Positions 49,120 to 58,361 of a stretch of DNA of 64,000 bases are shown in pieces (position 1 is the stretch's first letter; each line of letters starts with the position of its first letter). This DNA is from Leptospira langatensis (GTDB taxonomy: Bacteria > Spirochaetota > Leptospiria > Leptospirales > Leptospiraceae). The stretch covers positions 62,001 to 126,000 of the forward strand of contig NZ_RQER01000005.1 in assembly GCF_004770615.1 (NCBI RefSeq). The letters are read 5' to 3'. The position numbers were made by a program, and so were the translations under genes. The notes under the pieces were generated by a model that did not search any database, was not told the origin of the DNA, and saw nothing but the letters and a program-made list of their open reading frames with translations.

Positions 49120-49509
49120 ATGCAATCGAATTCTAGTATGTCTATAAGCACTCGCATTGTGCAGATTTGTTTATTCTTCGCAGCTGCTATCGCAATATTT
49201 GGCGGATCCTTGCAAATGTATCTAGGGGAGCCGACGACGACTCCTCGTTTGGACAATGTGCATCGGTTTATGGCGGGAATTTACTTATCTACCGGACTTA
49301 TCTGTTTTTGGGCGGCGTACACGATACGAGCCCAGAAGACGTTAGTCTATTTACTTGCGTTCGGTATTCTTCTTGCCGCTTTAGGAAGATCTATCTCTAT
49401 TTCTATCGTAGGTCTTCCCGAACCTGCGAGTCTTTGGATTGGATACCTGGTTCCTGAGATACTTATTCCCATCATTATGGTCCTCGCTCAACTTAGAAGA
49501 AAAGATTAA
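49120..49509 (+). CDS. DUF4345 membrane protein
   Basis: The ATG at 49120 with AGGA seven bases before gives 129 residues. Four membrane helices are predicted. The segment DNVHRFMAGIYLSTGLICFW is the DUF4345 hallmark (N.xRFxxGxxL). Function is unknown. It stands by itself, followed by the alpha/beta hydrolase gene. Confidence 0.85.
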   Translation: MQSNSSMSISTRIVQICLFFAAAIAIFGGSLQMYLGEPTTTPRLDNVHRFMAGIYLSTGLICFWAAYTIRAQKTLVYLLAFGILLAALGRSISISIVGLPEPASLWIGYLVPEILIPIIMVLAQLRRKD

Positions 49510-49532
49510 ATCCGGTGCTAGTATCGAATTGC

Positions 49533-50558
49533 ATGAAAGGTCTTCGCTTTTTTCAAGCCGTCTTAGTCTTTTCGATCCTTGCATTTGATTGCAGGACCTC
49601 GCAAGATATCTCGCAGGAAGTTGGTCCATCTTCCAAAGCGGTTTCTTCTTTAGAAAAAGTTGAAATAGGAGGGACAAGCCAATGGATCCTGATGAGAGGG
49701 AAGGATGCGCATAAGCCGGTCCTTCTGATCTTGCACGGTGGGCCTGGTGCGGCTTCGATCGGATTTGCACGCTACTTCTATAAGGATCTAGAGAACGATT
49801 TTATAGTCGTGAACTGGGACCAAAGGGGCTCCGGTAAGTCTTTCTCTTTCTTCCTTCCTGATCTAACTCCGGACGACTATGTTTCCGATACCCATGATGT
49901 GGTGAATTTCTTAAAGAAGAGATTCGATACTCCTAAGGTCTTTCTTATGGGGCATTCCTGGGGAGGATACATCGGGGCTCTATATGCGAACCGGCACCCG
50001 GAGAATTTGCATGCCTATATCGGCATTGGACCGGTGGTACGAGGAGAAGAAGGTGTTCGCATCTCCTACAATTATATTTTGGAACATGCGAAGAAGGATC
50101 CGAAACTCGCAGACCAAGCCAAGGATCTCTCCTTCGATTCCTATATGCAGGATCGAAGACATTGGTTAAATGCGTTAGGTGTCGGATTATTTCACGGAGA
50201 GCATACGAAAGACGAGTCTTCTTTTCTAAAGGGCCTCATGTCGGATTCGCCTGAATATTCTTTGCTGGATATAATCACATACCTGCCCGGCATTTGGAAG
50301 TCTTCTTCTCGGATCCGTCCGTATTTCTTTCAGATGGATCTATTCAAGCAAGCGCCTGAGATCAAGGTGCCGGTTTATTTCTTTTCGGGTCGTTACGATT
50401 ATTATACCCCGGTTGAGATCCTAGAACGTTACACGAAATTCATAAAAACCCCTAAAAAGAATATCTCTATTTTTGAGAATTGTGCGCATGCTCCTCATTT
50501 CGAATTGCCTAAGGAGTTTTCGGAAAAATTGACTACCCAATTGCTTTTAGGAAAATAG
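49533..50558 (+). CDS. Alpha/beta hydrolase, proline-iminopeptidase-like, with lipoprotein-type signal
   Basis: The start at 49533 gives 341 residues, with MKGLRFFQAVLVFSILAFDC at the N-terminus, a signal ending in Cys20 (lipobox-like). The hydrolase has LHGGPGAAS (oxyanion loop), WDQRGSGKS, and the nucleophile elbow MGHSWGG with Ser near residue 151. A late Asp in SGRYDYYTP and His in NCAHAPHF complete the triad. This is the S33 peptidase-like group. It probably acts at the envelope. The substrate, a peptide or ester, is unknown. Confidence 0.87.
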   Translation: MKGLRFFQAVLVFSILAFDCRTSQDISQEVGPSSKAVSSLEKVEIGGTSQWILMRGKDAHKPVLLILHGGPGAASIGFARYFYKDLENDFIVVNWDQRGSGKSFSFFLPDLTPDDYVSDTHDVVNFLKKRFDTPKVFLMGHSWGGYIGALYANRHPENLHAYIGIGPVVRGEEGVRISYNYILEHAKKDPKLADQAKDLSFDSYMQDRRHWLNALGVGLFHGEHTKDESSFLKGLMSDSPEYSLLDIITYLPGIWKSSSRIRPYFFQMDLFKQAPEIKVPVYFFSGRYDYYTPVEILERYTKFIKTPKKNISIFENCAHAPHFELPKEFSEKLTTQLLLGK

Positions 50559-50600
50559 ATCTATTATTCGGATCGGTCCAAGAATATTCCGGAGATCATT

Positions 50601-50978
50601 ATGCCAACCAAAGAAACATTGGAAAAATTCATAGAGCTTGTAGAACAAAATAAGCATGATATTGCGATCGAGGAATTCTACACAGAGAATTCATCCATGC
50701 AAGAGAACCTGTCTCCTCCGAGAGTCGGTCGAAAATTACATTTTGATAATGAACGAAGAGTTCTTGCGAGAGCAAATTCCATTGTTTCGAAATGTGTTCG
50801 TCCTGTATTTGTAAACGGAGATTATGTTGCGATCCGATGGATCTTTCATTTCGAATGGAAGGATGGGACTGTCACTCATATGGAAGAAATGGCCCACCAG
50901 CGTTGGGAAGGGGAACGAATTGCGGAGGAGACTTTTTTCTATGATCCTGCGCAACGCGTCCCTGTTCCTAAGAAATGA
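50601..50978 (+). CDS. SnoaL-like (NTF2-fold) protein
   Basis: The 125-residue protein has the NTF2-like cone fold, with LEKFIELVEQNKHDIAIEEF at the start and the SMQENLSPPRVGR segment. An aromatic strand, VAIRWIFHFEWKDG, comes next, then an alternating strand ending ETFFYDP. This is typical of SnoaL-like proteins with unknown substrates. No clear partners are present. It is preceded by GGAG at good spacing. Confidence 0.85.
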   Translation: MPTKETLEKFIELVEQNKHDIAIEEFYTENSSMQENLSPPRVGRKLHFDNERRVLARANSIVSKCVRPVFVNGDYVAIRWIFHFEWKDGTVTHMEEMAHQRWEGERIAEETFFYDPAQRVPVPKK

Positions 50979-50984
50979 TATGGA

Positions 50985-51395
50985 TTAGGCAGTCTTCGGT
51001 CTTCTTCCTTGTACTAGTATCCCTCCTGCCCAAGCGGAAGGAAGAGCGATAAGTATGATCAGTATGGAATACCAAGCAGGACCCTTGTCTCCCATCATGA
51101 TCGCCCCGGCTATACTGATCACAAGACCAACGGATCCTAGGATCATTGCATGGAACATGGGACGAGAAGGCGCTAATCTTGCCGCGATATAACTTCCTAA
51201 GATCCCGTACGCCAATCTGTAGGAAGCAGCCAATATAAAAAGAGGATCCGACATTATGATTCCAAATGGAGGATATACATTCGTGAAATGTAATATCATA
51301 TCCGTTCCAATGGAAAGAACTATGATAAAAAAGAAGCCGGCGAGTAGTGCGCCGACACTCTTCAGAGTTTGATTGGATCTTTTTGTTTCACTCAT
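50985..51395 (-). CDS. Small membrane protein (136 aa)
   Basis: Four hydrophobic segments are predicted between residues 12 and 126 (KSVGALLAGFFFIIVLSIG first). It is not named by a family I recognise. It lies 13 bases after the AHSA1 gene in the same orientation, so it is probably part of the ArsR-AHSA1 operon. Such small four-helix membrane proteins often accompany ArsR-AHSA1 pairs. Confidence 0.75.
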   Translation of the reverse strand: MSETKRSNQTLKSVGALLAGFFFIIVLSIGTDMILHFTNVYPPFGIIMSDPLFILAASYRLAYGILGSYIAARLAPSRPMFHAMILGSVGLVISIAGAIMMGDKGPAWYSILIILIALPSAWAGGILVQGRRPKTA

Positions 51396-51408
51396 TGTAT
51401 TTCCTATT

Positions 51409-51906
51409 TTAACCTTTTGCTTTGCTGCTGATAAGTAGATCTTCCAAACGATTATAACTGGCCGCGACCCCGCTTTCCATCGGAGATTTGAGTACCATGT
51501 CCCTTGTTTCTTTGGAATTATAGAGAATGGTGACTTTCAATGTGGTCCTTTCGTTCTTCTCAGTAAAACTGCTTTGGACTAAGGCTTCTCCGGCATACCA
51601 TGCCTCGTCGAATATCTCGGTGCAATGAATGCTTTCCGGGCGAGAGACAACCTTATAGGTCCCGCCCATTCCCATCATGGTTCCGTCCGCGATCTTCTTC
51701 CAGACGTATCTGTATTTTCCGCCAACTCTTAAGTCCACGTCGCACACGTCCATGATCCAACCGTCAGGTCCTAGGAGCCAACGCTTGATCAATTCCGGCT
51801 TGGTATGACATTCGAAAACCAGATCCCGAGGCGCATTGAATTCACGCGTCATTAGGATCTCTCTTTCTCCCTGTGCTTCTACTTTTACACCACTTTTAGT
51901 TTCCAT
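51409..51906 (-). CDS. SRPBCC/AHSA1-family protein
   Basis: The 165-residue protein has the typical start ILMTREFNAPRDLVFECHTK followed by LLGPDGWIMDVCDVDLRVGG, the central GG-K turn, and a C-terminal SGVAASYNRLEDLL helix. It is the fourth AHSA1 protein of the window. It lies two bases after the second ArsR gene and is certainly in the same operon. Ligand unknown. Confidence 0.93.
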   Translation of the reverse strand: METKSGVKVEAQGEREILMTREFNAPRDLVFECHTKPELIKRWLLGPDGWIMDVCDVDLRVGGKYRYVWKKIADGTMMGMGGTYKVVSRPESIHCTEIFDEAWYAGEALVQSSFTEKNERTTLKVTILYNSKETRDMVLKSPMESGVAASYNRLEDLLISSKAKG

Positions 51907-51908
51907 CC

Positions 51909-52277
51909 TTAGCTCCTTGGGCGCTTTCCGCGCTTCGTCTTGATCTGTTTAGAGACTTTTAATTCATCTAATAGAGCGTCCAATTGCTGATATCTTCCTT
52001 CCCAAAACTTGCGATAGTTCTCCAACCATTCGCTCGCCTCTCCCAATGGCTTTGCCTCTATGCGTCTTGGCCTTTTTTGCGCATCTAAGCCTCGAGAGAT
52101 CAATCCAGCCTGTTCTAATACTTTAAGATGCTTGGAGATCGCAGGCTGGCTCATGGAAAATGGTTTTGCCAAGTCCATCACTGTGGCGTCTCCCTTTGCC
52201 AAACGAGCCAGAATGGCCCTTCTTGTAGGATCTGCTAGGGCGGCAAAGGTGGCATCCAATCTATCGGAACTGCTCAT
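51909..52277 (-). CDS. ArsR-family transcriptional repressor
   Basis: Using the ATG at 52277 the protein has 122 residues. It has TFAALADPTRRAILARLAKG at the start and SMSQPAISKHLKVLEQAGLI as the recognition helix. The metal-site ELCVCDL motif is absent. It is a paralogue of the repressor at 47358. It probably represses its operon via the GTTATATAA repeats just upstream. A start four residues earlier is possible. Confidence 0.94.
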   Translation of the reverse strand: MSSSDRLDATFAALADPTRRAILARLAKGDATVMDLAKPFSMSQPAISKHLKVLEQAGLISRGLDAQKRPRRIEAKPLGEASEWLENYRKFWEGRYQQLDALLDELKVSKQIKTKRGKRPRS

Positions 52278-52291
52278 TCTATAATTCATAA

Positions 52292-52316
52292 GTTATATAA
52301 CTGTATGGTTATATAA
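52292..52316. promoter_or_regulatory. Probable ArsR operator
   Basis: GTTATATAAC at 52292-52301 is a perfect palindrome, and GTTATATAA is repeated at 52308-52316, 16 bases later. The pair lies directly upstream of the ArsR start. It would suit cooperative binding of two dimers, inferred only. Confidence 0.6.
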
Positions 52317-52492
52317 AAGAAAATGTCAACCCGTTTTTTAGGAATAATCTCGTCTTTTTGTGGGGAAGGCGCCTTCTTCCGTAGTTCTAGATCTGGTCCT
52401 TGGAAGGGATAAATCTAAGACCTTAAATCACTTGTCAGAGAGAATAGCCTATAAATACTCCAATCTAGCCGCTCCTAAACGGCGATCCTTAT

Positions 52493-52876
52493 ATGAAGAT
52501 CAAACTCACTAGCATTTTTGTTCATGATCCTATCCAAGCATTTCGTTTTTATACCGAAACACTGGGCTTTATCAGCAGGCTCTATCTTCCTCAGGCAAAG
52601 CTTGCCATTGTGGCTTCTCCCGAAGAACCGAATGGGACGGGTCTCTTGCTTGAACCGAACGACAACCCGCTCGCTAAGACCTACCAAGAGGGATTGTTCA
52701 ATGCAGGGTTTCCGGTGATCGTATTCTCCACAGAGGATATCCATAAGGAATTCGAAAGACTGAAGCAGAACGGAGTGGTTTTTAGAAGCGAGCCGACCAA
52801 GTCCGATATAGGAATAGAGGCGGTCTTTGAAGATGCTTGCGGAAATCTGATCCAACTCTATCAACTCGTTCCATAG
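52493..52876 (+). CDS. Glyoxalase/bleomycin-resistance (VOC) family protein
   Basis: The 127-residue protein has the VOC beta-alpha-beta-beta-beta layout, with SIFVHDPIQAFRFYTETLGF at the start and FEDACGNLIQLYQL at the end, the usual metal-ligand Glu and Gln-type positions. It is a single-domain VOC protein. It might bind a small toxic or xenobiotic compound. It is followed 12 bases later by an FAD-dependent dehydrogenase gene. Confidence 0.88.
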   Translation: MKIKLTSIFVHDPIQAFRFYTETLGFISRLYLPQAKLAIVASPEEPNGTGLLLEPNDNPLAKTYQEGLFNAGFPVIVFSTEDIHKEFERLKQNGVVFRSEPTKSDIGIEAVFEDACGNLIQLYQLVP

Positions 52877-52888
52877 TATTAGAGAAAT

Positions 52889-54445
52889 ATGATACAAGAA
52901 CTCGAGCTGAGGCTCTTACCGGAGATTGCGGAGCAACCCGATCAACTTCGGAACTATATCAGTAAATCCAAAAAGATCCCCGACGAAGAGATCCGGTATG
53001 TCGAAGTGGTCAATCATTCCATAGACGCAAGGCAAAGGACAGTAATCGTCAATCTCAGGGTCAGAGTGTATCTGGGAGAGGATTTCAGGGAGAAGGAGAT
53101 CCGACTCCCTGATTTTCCGAATGTCCGGAATTCGAAAGAAGTCCTGGTAATAGGCGCCGGACCTGCCGGCCTGTTTGCCGCTTTGGAGCTGATCCAATTG
53201 GGTCTAAGGCCGATCATTATAGAAAGAGGGAAGGACGTTAAGACCAGGCCCAAGGATCTACAACAGATCAACGCTCACCATCTTGTGAACGAAGACTCCA
53301 ATTATTGTTTTGGGGAAGGGGGAGCCGGAACGTATTCCGACGGCAAACTATATACCAGATCCAAGAAAAGAGGGAATGTAAGACGTATTCTGGAACTTCT
53401 GGTCGGCTTCGGAGCAAATAAGAATATTCTAATAGAGGCTCATCCTCATATCGGCACGAATAAACTTCCCGGTATCGTAAGGAATATCAGAGAGGCCATC
53501 CTTTCCTGCGGAGGAGAGGTCCATTTTAACCAAAGAGTGGAGGATCTGATCTTAGAAGGAGACAGGGTCCGAGGGGTCATCACAAAGAACGGAGACCGTT
53601 TTCTGGCAGACCAGGTGATACTCGCTACCGGACATTCTGCCCGGGATATTTTCGAATTACTTCATAGAAAGGGAATAGAGATTGATCTGAAGCCTTTGGC
53701 GGTCGGAGTTCGAGTAGAACATCAACAATCCTTAATAGACTCCATTCAATATAGTTGTGAAGTGAGAAATCCTTTTCTGCCTCCTTCTCCCTATAGTGTT
53801 GTCAGACAAGTGAATGGAAGAGGAGTATACTCTTTTTGCATGTGCCCTGGAGGCGTGATCGCCGCATGTGCCACAAAACCTGGGGAAGTGGTGACTAACG
53901 GATGGTCTTCTTCTCGTCGTGCGAGACCGACTGCAAATTCTGGAATAGTTGTAGAACTTCGACCTGAGGATTTTCGTCCTTTTGCGAAGCATGGCCCCTT
54001 GGCAGCCATGGAATTCCAAAAGGCGATCGAGAGAAAGGCTTGGGAGGCAGGAGGCAAACGGCAAACTGCTCCGGCCCAGCGCTTAGAGGACTTTGTGAAT
54101 GGAAAGATCTCTTCGGATCTTCCAAAGACTTCTTATCCGCCTGGGATTGTTTCTGTGGATCTTGGTTCCGTACTGCCTGATTTTATTCATAAGTCTCTGC
54201 AAGTAGGCTTTAAGGAATTCAATACATCCATGAAAGGATACCTTACAAATGAAGCGGTGGTGCATGCTCCTGAGACCCGTACCTCTTCTTCTGTAAGCAT
54301 TCCAAGAGATCCGAAGACATTGGAACATATACGGATCAAAGGTCTTTTCCCTTGTGGAGAAGGGGCCGGATACGCAGGAGGGATCGTTTCCGCCGCCATG
54401 GACGGGATCAATTGTGCTCAGGCCTGCGTTCCTAAACGACCTTAA
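52889..54445 (+). CDS. FAD-dependent dehydrogenase (COG2509 type)
   Basis: The 518-residue protein has an N-terminal region of about 85 residues, then VLVIGAGPAGLFAALEL, a Rossmann FAD-binding site at 88-104. GEGGAGTYSDGKLYTRSKK follows, a segment diagnostic of the COG2509 group, and a C-terminal LFPCGEGAGYAGGIVSAA FAD site. These are NAD(P)/FAD-dependent oxidoreductases of unknown substrate, often annotated as FAD-dependent dehydrogenases. It is cytoplasmic. Length matches the family. Confidence 0.92.
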   Translation: MIQELELRLLPEIAEQPDQLRNYISKSKKIPDEEIRYVEVVNHSIDARQRTVIVNLRVRVYLGEDFREKEIRLPDFPNVRNSKEVLVIGAGPAGLFAALELIQLGLRPIIIERGKDVKTRPKDLQQINAHHLVNEDSNYCFGEGGAGTYSDGKLYTRSKKRGNVRRILELLVGFGANKNILIEAHPHIGTNKLPGIVRNIREAILSCGGEVHFNQRVEDLILEGDRVRGVITKNGDRFLADQVILATGHSARDIFELLHRKGIEIDLKPLAVGVRVEHQQSLIDSIQYSCEVRNPFLPPSPYSVVRQVNGRGVYSFCMCPGGVIAACATKPGEVVTNGWSSSRRARPTANSGIVVELRPEDFRPFAKHGPLAAMEFQKAIERKAWEAGGKRQTAPAQRLEDFVNGKISSDLPKTSYPPGIVSVDLGSVLPDFIHKSLQVGFKEFNTSMKGYLTNEAVVHAPETRTSSSVSIPRDPKTLEHIRIKGLFPCGEGAGYAGGIVSAAMDGINCAQACVPKRP

Positions 54446-54477
54446 GAGTTTTTGCAGAGAAGAATATTACGTTTAAC

Positions 54478-55197
54478 TTAATCGTTATAACCTTTCGCTC
54501 TTCTGGCATCCTCTAATTTGCGAATGATCTCTTGGGCTTCCTGGATCTTTTCCTGTTCTTCTTCCGGAGTCATGAGTTTCGGTTGAGTAGGTATGATGAG
54601 ATTGTCCATCTGTCTATCATCATGAAAGAAGAAGAACCCGTACAATACGAGTCCGAGCGCTAAGCCGCCGATAATACTGGTATTCTTACTTACCCTTACC
54701 CCATAAAAAAGACTGAGAATAATAAGATACGTCGCATATATAAAGAAAATCAGATATATAATGAAACCAAAGACCCGAGTAAAATCGAATAGGACCAAGA
54801 GACCCCAGATCGGGACTAGGAATGCGATCTTGGAAGCGAGTCCTAAGGAGAAGTCGATCTCTGCTCTTCCTGAAAAAAATTTTCCGACCCCATAGAATAT
54901 CCCTCCTGCTAATAAAAGGTACAAGGCTGCATACAGGATCGCGTAGAAGGTGCCGACCAATAGGCTCGGTAATATGAGTTGAAAGATAAATCTGCCGATA
55001 GATCCGCCCAAGAAAACGTATTCGAGCGCGAGAGCCTTAAAGGAGAGATGAGAGAACAAATAACCTGCTAGGATAGGAAGCAAGGCTCTTATATAGATCT
55101 CGAAATAGCCGCTATAATGAGTAGGTTTTTCGAATTCGGATTTAGGAGAACGGATCAGTCTCCAGGTTTCTTGCAGATAGAACTTTAGGAATTTCAT
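54478..55197 (-). CDS. Yip1-like membrane protein
   Basis: The 239-residue protein begins with a short cytoplasmic part containing ETWRLIRSPKSEF, typical of bacterial Yip1 domains. Five membrane segments follow between residues 30 and 200. The C-terminal tail is hydrophilic with EEEQEKIQEAQEIIRKLED. The bacterial role of Yip1 family proteins is not clear. It is 67 bases downstream of the glutamate-synthase-like gene. Confidence 0.8.
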   Translation of the reverse strand: MKFLKFYLQETWRLIRSPKSEFEKPTHYSGYFEIYIRALLPILAGYLFSHLSFKALALEYVFLGGSIGRFIFQLILPSLLVGTFYAILYAALYLLLAGGIFYGVGKFFSGRAEIDFSLGLASKIAFLVPIWGLLVLFDFTRVFGFIIYLIFFIYATYLIILSLFYGVRVSKNTSIIGGLALGLVLYGFFFFHDDRQMDNLIIPTQPKLMTPEEEQEKIQEAQEIIRKLEDARRAKGYND

Positions 55198-55264
55198 GAA
55201 GGGCGCACTTACATTAAGATGCGCCCCGGTTCTGGCAAGCCATTCTCCTTTGATCAGTTCCTAC

Positions 55265-56833
55265 TTATTTCGGAAGGGAAATATGATCCGTATAATCCAT
55301 CATTGTGGTGAATTTAACAGGATCTCTATCGTATTCCAAAACCTCGGAGAGAGTCTTAAATCGATTGAGGCCGGCACCTATCTCGATATCCAAGCCGGTG
55401 AATTGCAAAGGATGCTCATATCCGCAGGCATGGGCGACGGAAAGTAATTCCTTTCGGAAGCCTTTGATATAATTCGCGGCTCTCTTTGCCTTCATTTCCA
55501 CATCCAATCCTGCTTGTAGCCATTTACTTTGAGTGGCCACTCCTGCAGGACAATGTCCGGTATGGCATCTTTGGGCCTGGATACAGCCTATGGACATCAT
55601 AGCCTCCCTGGCCACATGGATAAGATCGCAACCCATTGCGAATGCGACTATGGTTCTATCAGGAAATCCTAATTTACCACTTCCGATCCAAATTACCCTT
55701 TCGGAGAGATTCGCATCCTGGAAGATCTTATAGACCCTAGCAAAACCTACTTTAAAAGGAAGGGATACGTGATCGGTGAAGGTAAGGGGAGCCGCTCCGG
55801 TTCCTCCTTCCCCTCCGTCTATGGTGATGAAGTCAGGACCTCCTCCGGTTTCCTTCATCCTAAGAGAGAGTTCTTCCCAGAATTTGATCTCTCCTACTGC
55901 GCTCTTGACCCCAACCGGAAGTCCGGATGCGTCCGCTAATCTTTCTATAAAGTCGATGAGACTGTTTACATCGTCGAATTCGGTATGAGCGTTAGGCGAA
56001 ATACAATCTTCTCCCACTTGGATGCCTCGAATGGCGGCAATCTCCTTTGTGACCTTTGCTCCGGGTAGTATCCCACCTTTGCCGGGTTTGGCTCCCTGGG
56101 AAAGCTTGATCTCAATAGCCCTTACATTCGGATTGTCGCTGAGTCGTTTGCGAAAACTATCGATGGAGAATTTCCCTTTCTCATCTCTAGCGCCGAAATA
56201 ACCGGTTCCCAATTGCCACATAACGTCTGCACCGAAGCCGTGATAGGGAGATAGTCCACCTTCGCCGGTATTATGATAGCAGCGAGCGAGTCTTGCGCCT
56301 TTGTTCAGGGCGGAGACGGCTCTTTCTCCTAAGGATCCGTACGACATGGCGGAGATATTCACTACGGAGGCGGGTCTGTATAATTTCTTTCTTTTATGAA
56401 ATTCGCCCATGACCTTTAAGGAAGGGATCATGGACGCATCTCCTTCCACATATCTGGCCTTGCTGTCGGCAAAAGGGAAGGTGGAGTGCTTGATAATAGG
56501 GTAACCCGCGTCATATAATAATTCGGTCGTTCCGAAGCCGAAATTATTATTCTGCATTTTAGCGGTAGCATAGACCCAAGATCTTTCCGCTCGATTGAAA
56601 GGCATTTCTTCCTTATCGTTAGCGACCCAATACTGTCTTAGCTCGGGACCGATCTTTTCGAAGAGATATCGGATATGCCCGACTACTGGGAAGTTATGTT
56701 TGATCGTGTGTTTCTTTTGAAGTATATCGTGAATGAAAACGGAAAGTAAAAAAATAAAAATGATCGCCGATACGAACAGCCACGCGTGCTCACCTATAAG
56801 TTCCAACAGTTCGACAAATTGATCTTCTGACAT
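55265..56833 (-). CDS. FMN-binding glutamate-synthase-domain protein, membrane anchored
   Basis: From ATG 56833 the protein has 522 residues. An N-terminal helix (about 16-36) probably anchors it to the membrane. The rest is the glutamate-synthase central/FMN barrel: ISAMSYGSLGERAVSALNKG, EIKLSQGAKPGKGGILPG, and TIDGGEGGTGAAP. A C-terminal CIQAQRCHTGHCPAGVATQ with Cys residues resembles the 3Fe-4S-binding Cys of GltB-type enzymes. Stand-alone proteins of this group lack the amidotransferase domain, so the electron donor and role are uncertain. Confidence 0.9.
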   Translation of the reverse strand: MSEDQFVELLELIGEHAWLFVSAIIFIFLLSVFIHDILQKKHTIKHNFPVVGHIRYLFEKIGPELRQYWVANDKEEMPFNRAERSWVYATAKMQNNNFGFGTTELLYDAGYPIIKHSTFPFADSKARYVEGDASMIPSLKVMGEFHKRKKLYRPASVVNISAMSYGSLGERAVSALNKGARLARCYHNTGEGGLSPYHGFGADVMWQLGTGYFGARDEKGKFSIDSFRKRLSDNPNVRAIEIKLSQGAKPGKGGILPGAKVTKEIAAIRGIQVGEDCISPNAHTEFDDVNSLIDFIERLADASGLPVGVKSAVGEIKFWEELSLRMKETGGGPDFITIDGGEGGTGAAPLTFTDHVSLPFKVGFARVYKIFQDANLSERVIWIGSGKLGFPDRTIVAFAMGCDLIHVAREAMMSIGCIQAQRCHTGHCPAGVATQSKWLQAGLDVEMKAKRAANYIKGFRKELLSVAHACGYEHPLQFTGLDIEIGAGLNRFKTLSEVLEYDRDPVKFTTMMDYTDHISLPK

Positions 56834-56926
56834 GGGCCGAAGTATAGCCACATGGCAAGAAATTGCAAATTAGTTTTTCTTTTCCGAATATAAAGGATCG
56901 CGAACGATCAAAAGTGCAAGAAGGTA

Positions 56927-57724
56927 CTAGAGTTTTAAGACGAATTCTCTCTTGAATTCTTTTCGAGCCACCATTCGGATCCCGGAAAATTTCTTATTTT
57001 CCTGGATCACGAAACTATTACTTTTCACCCAGTCGCCCGTATTGATGATATTGATCTTGGGGATGCAAAGGAAATCGTGAGTATGTCCCGAGATCAATAC
57101 CTTATGACCTTGGTGGGTAAGCCTGGAAAGCCTTTGATAATAATGTAATGTTTCCTCGGTCGTGCTCGGGTCCTGTCGGTTCAAATGCTTATGATAGAAG
57201 TTCTCCGAGAATTTGAACAAGGCCGGAAGGATGGAAGCGAAAACATGCAACAATCGGAGCACTAGAATGGATCCCATCCAGGTGAATTTATTGTACTGAC
57301 CTTGGTGGCCGTGGATCGCGATCAGTAGTTCGTTCTCCGCCTTTTCGCAAATGACCCAATCCCTTTCTCTCAGATAATTTTCTACCTTAGGGGAAAGCCG
57401 CATCAGATACGAAGTGGTGTCATGATTGCCTACGATATAATATTTCTTCCCGGCACCCGAGGCTAGCTTGTCCAAGCGATCGAATAGCTTATTGAACCTC
57501 TTCTTTCCCTTAACTCTTTGCAGTCTTCGGTCCGCGCTGAAGAACCAATTCTCGATAATGTCTCCGACCAAATAGACATTGTTGAATTTGATCTCTTTCT
57601 TTCCCAAATGATCCAATAATTGGAAGAGCTCTTTATGTTTATGGGATTTTATCTTCTTGTTCAGAAGATAGTGAATGTCCGAAATGAAAAAGGCCTCGTA
57701 AATGCTTCCTCTTCGAAATTTCAT
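56927..57724 (-). CDS. Calcineurin-like metallophosphoesterase (LpxH-like)
   Basis: The 265-residue protein has the metallophosphoesterase blocks in order: FISDIHYL, VGDIIENWF, GNHDTTS, IHGHQGQ and SGHTHDF. The spacing resembles UDP-2,3-diacylglucosamine diphosphatase (LpxH), which makes lipid X in lipid A synthesis. It might hydrolyse a nucleotide-linked lipid at the membrane. It has no signal peptide. The exact substrate needs testing, so I leave out a gene symbol. Confidence 0.85.
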   Translation of the reverse strand: MKFRRGSIYEAFFISDIHYLLNKKIKSHKHKELFQLLDHLGKKEIKFNNVYLVGDIIENWFFSADRRLQRVKGKKRFNKLFDRLDKLASGAGKKYYIVGNHDTTSYLMRLSPKVENYLRERDWVICEKAENELLIAIHGHQGQYNKFTWMGSILVLRLLHVFASILPALFKFSENFYHKHLNRQDPSTTEETLHYYQRLSRLTHQGHKVLISGHTHDFLCIPKINIINTGDWVKSNSFVIQENKKFSGIRMVARKEFKREFVLKL

Positions 57725-57904
57725 CTAGTTGAATTGCACCTTAATTCCATAAGACGTGAATCCACGAGTTTGTCAACGGATTCGAGGTTAGAATCCGTTA
57801 CGTAGGAATTGAGTAGATAAAAAAACGATTACAATTTTCCGGAGGAAAGGATCACAAAATGTTCGGATCGATGCAGGCATCGGATGAGGCCCGCCGGCAA
57901 AATC

Positions 57905-58300
57905 TCAGGTAGGGGGTTTACTTCGATCCCATTCCAGATTTAGGATCGCAATACAAGCAAGAAGCACAGAAACCGCAAGAGTGAATAATAGGCCTCCATC
58001 GTTATCTACTACTATTCCTATGAAAGCGATATGGGAGAAGACCGCTCCCACCATAAGCCCGAATCCTCCCACCGCTCCTAAGAATCGAGAGATAGGGAAC
58101 AGGAGTAGTCCAGCTACGATGAACTCTATCGTGCCGGTACCAATTCTTCCCCAGGGTTCTACTCCTAGTGTGCTGAAGATCTTCACCGATTCGTTGGATC
58201 CGGAGAATTTGAAGAACAATGTCTGTAAAAGAACCAAGGCCGCAAAAATAGAAAGTATCGTAGACAACCGACTCTTCATAGTCTGGGTTAAAACCGGCAT
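57905..58300 (-). CDS. DoxX-family membrane protein
   Basis: The ATG at 58300 with GGAG seven bases upstream gives 131 residues. Four membrane helices are predicted. FFKFSGSNESVKIFSTLGVEP and IEFIVAGLLLFP are typical of DoxX-like proteins, a family linked to redox or membrane integrity. It stands between the acyl-CoA ligase and metallophosphoesterase genes, in the same orientation. Function not established. Confidence 0.85.
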   Translation of the reverse strand: MPVLTQTMKSRLSTILSIFAALVLLQTLFFKFSGSNESVKIFSTLGVEPWGRIGTGTIEFIVAGLLLFPISRFLGAVGGFGLMVGAVFSHIAFIGIVVDNDGGLLFTLAVSVLLACIAILNLEWDRSKPPT

Positions 58301-58361
58301 GCAAGACTCCTTTTCGATAGGTTCGGATCTCTTCCGAAATTGTTACATTTAGGTCCGGAAA

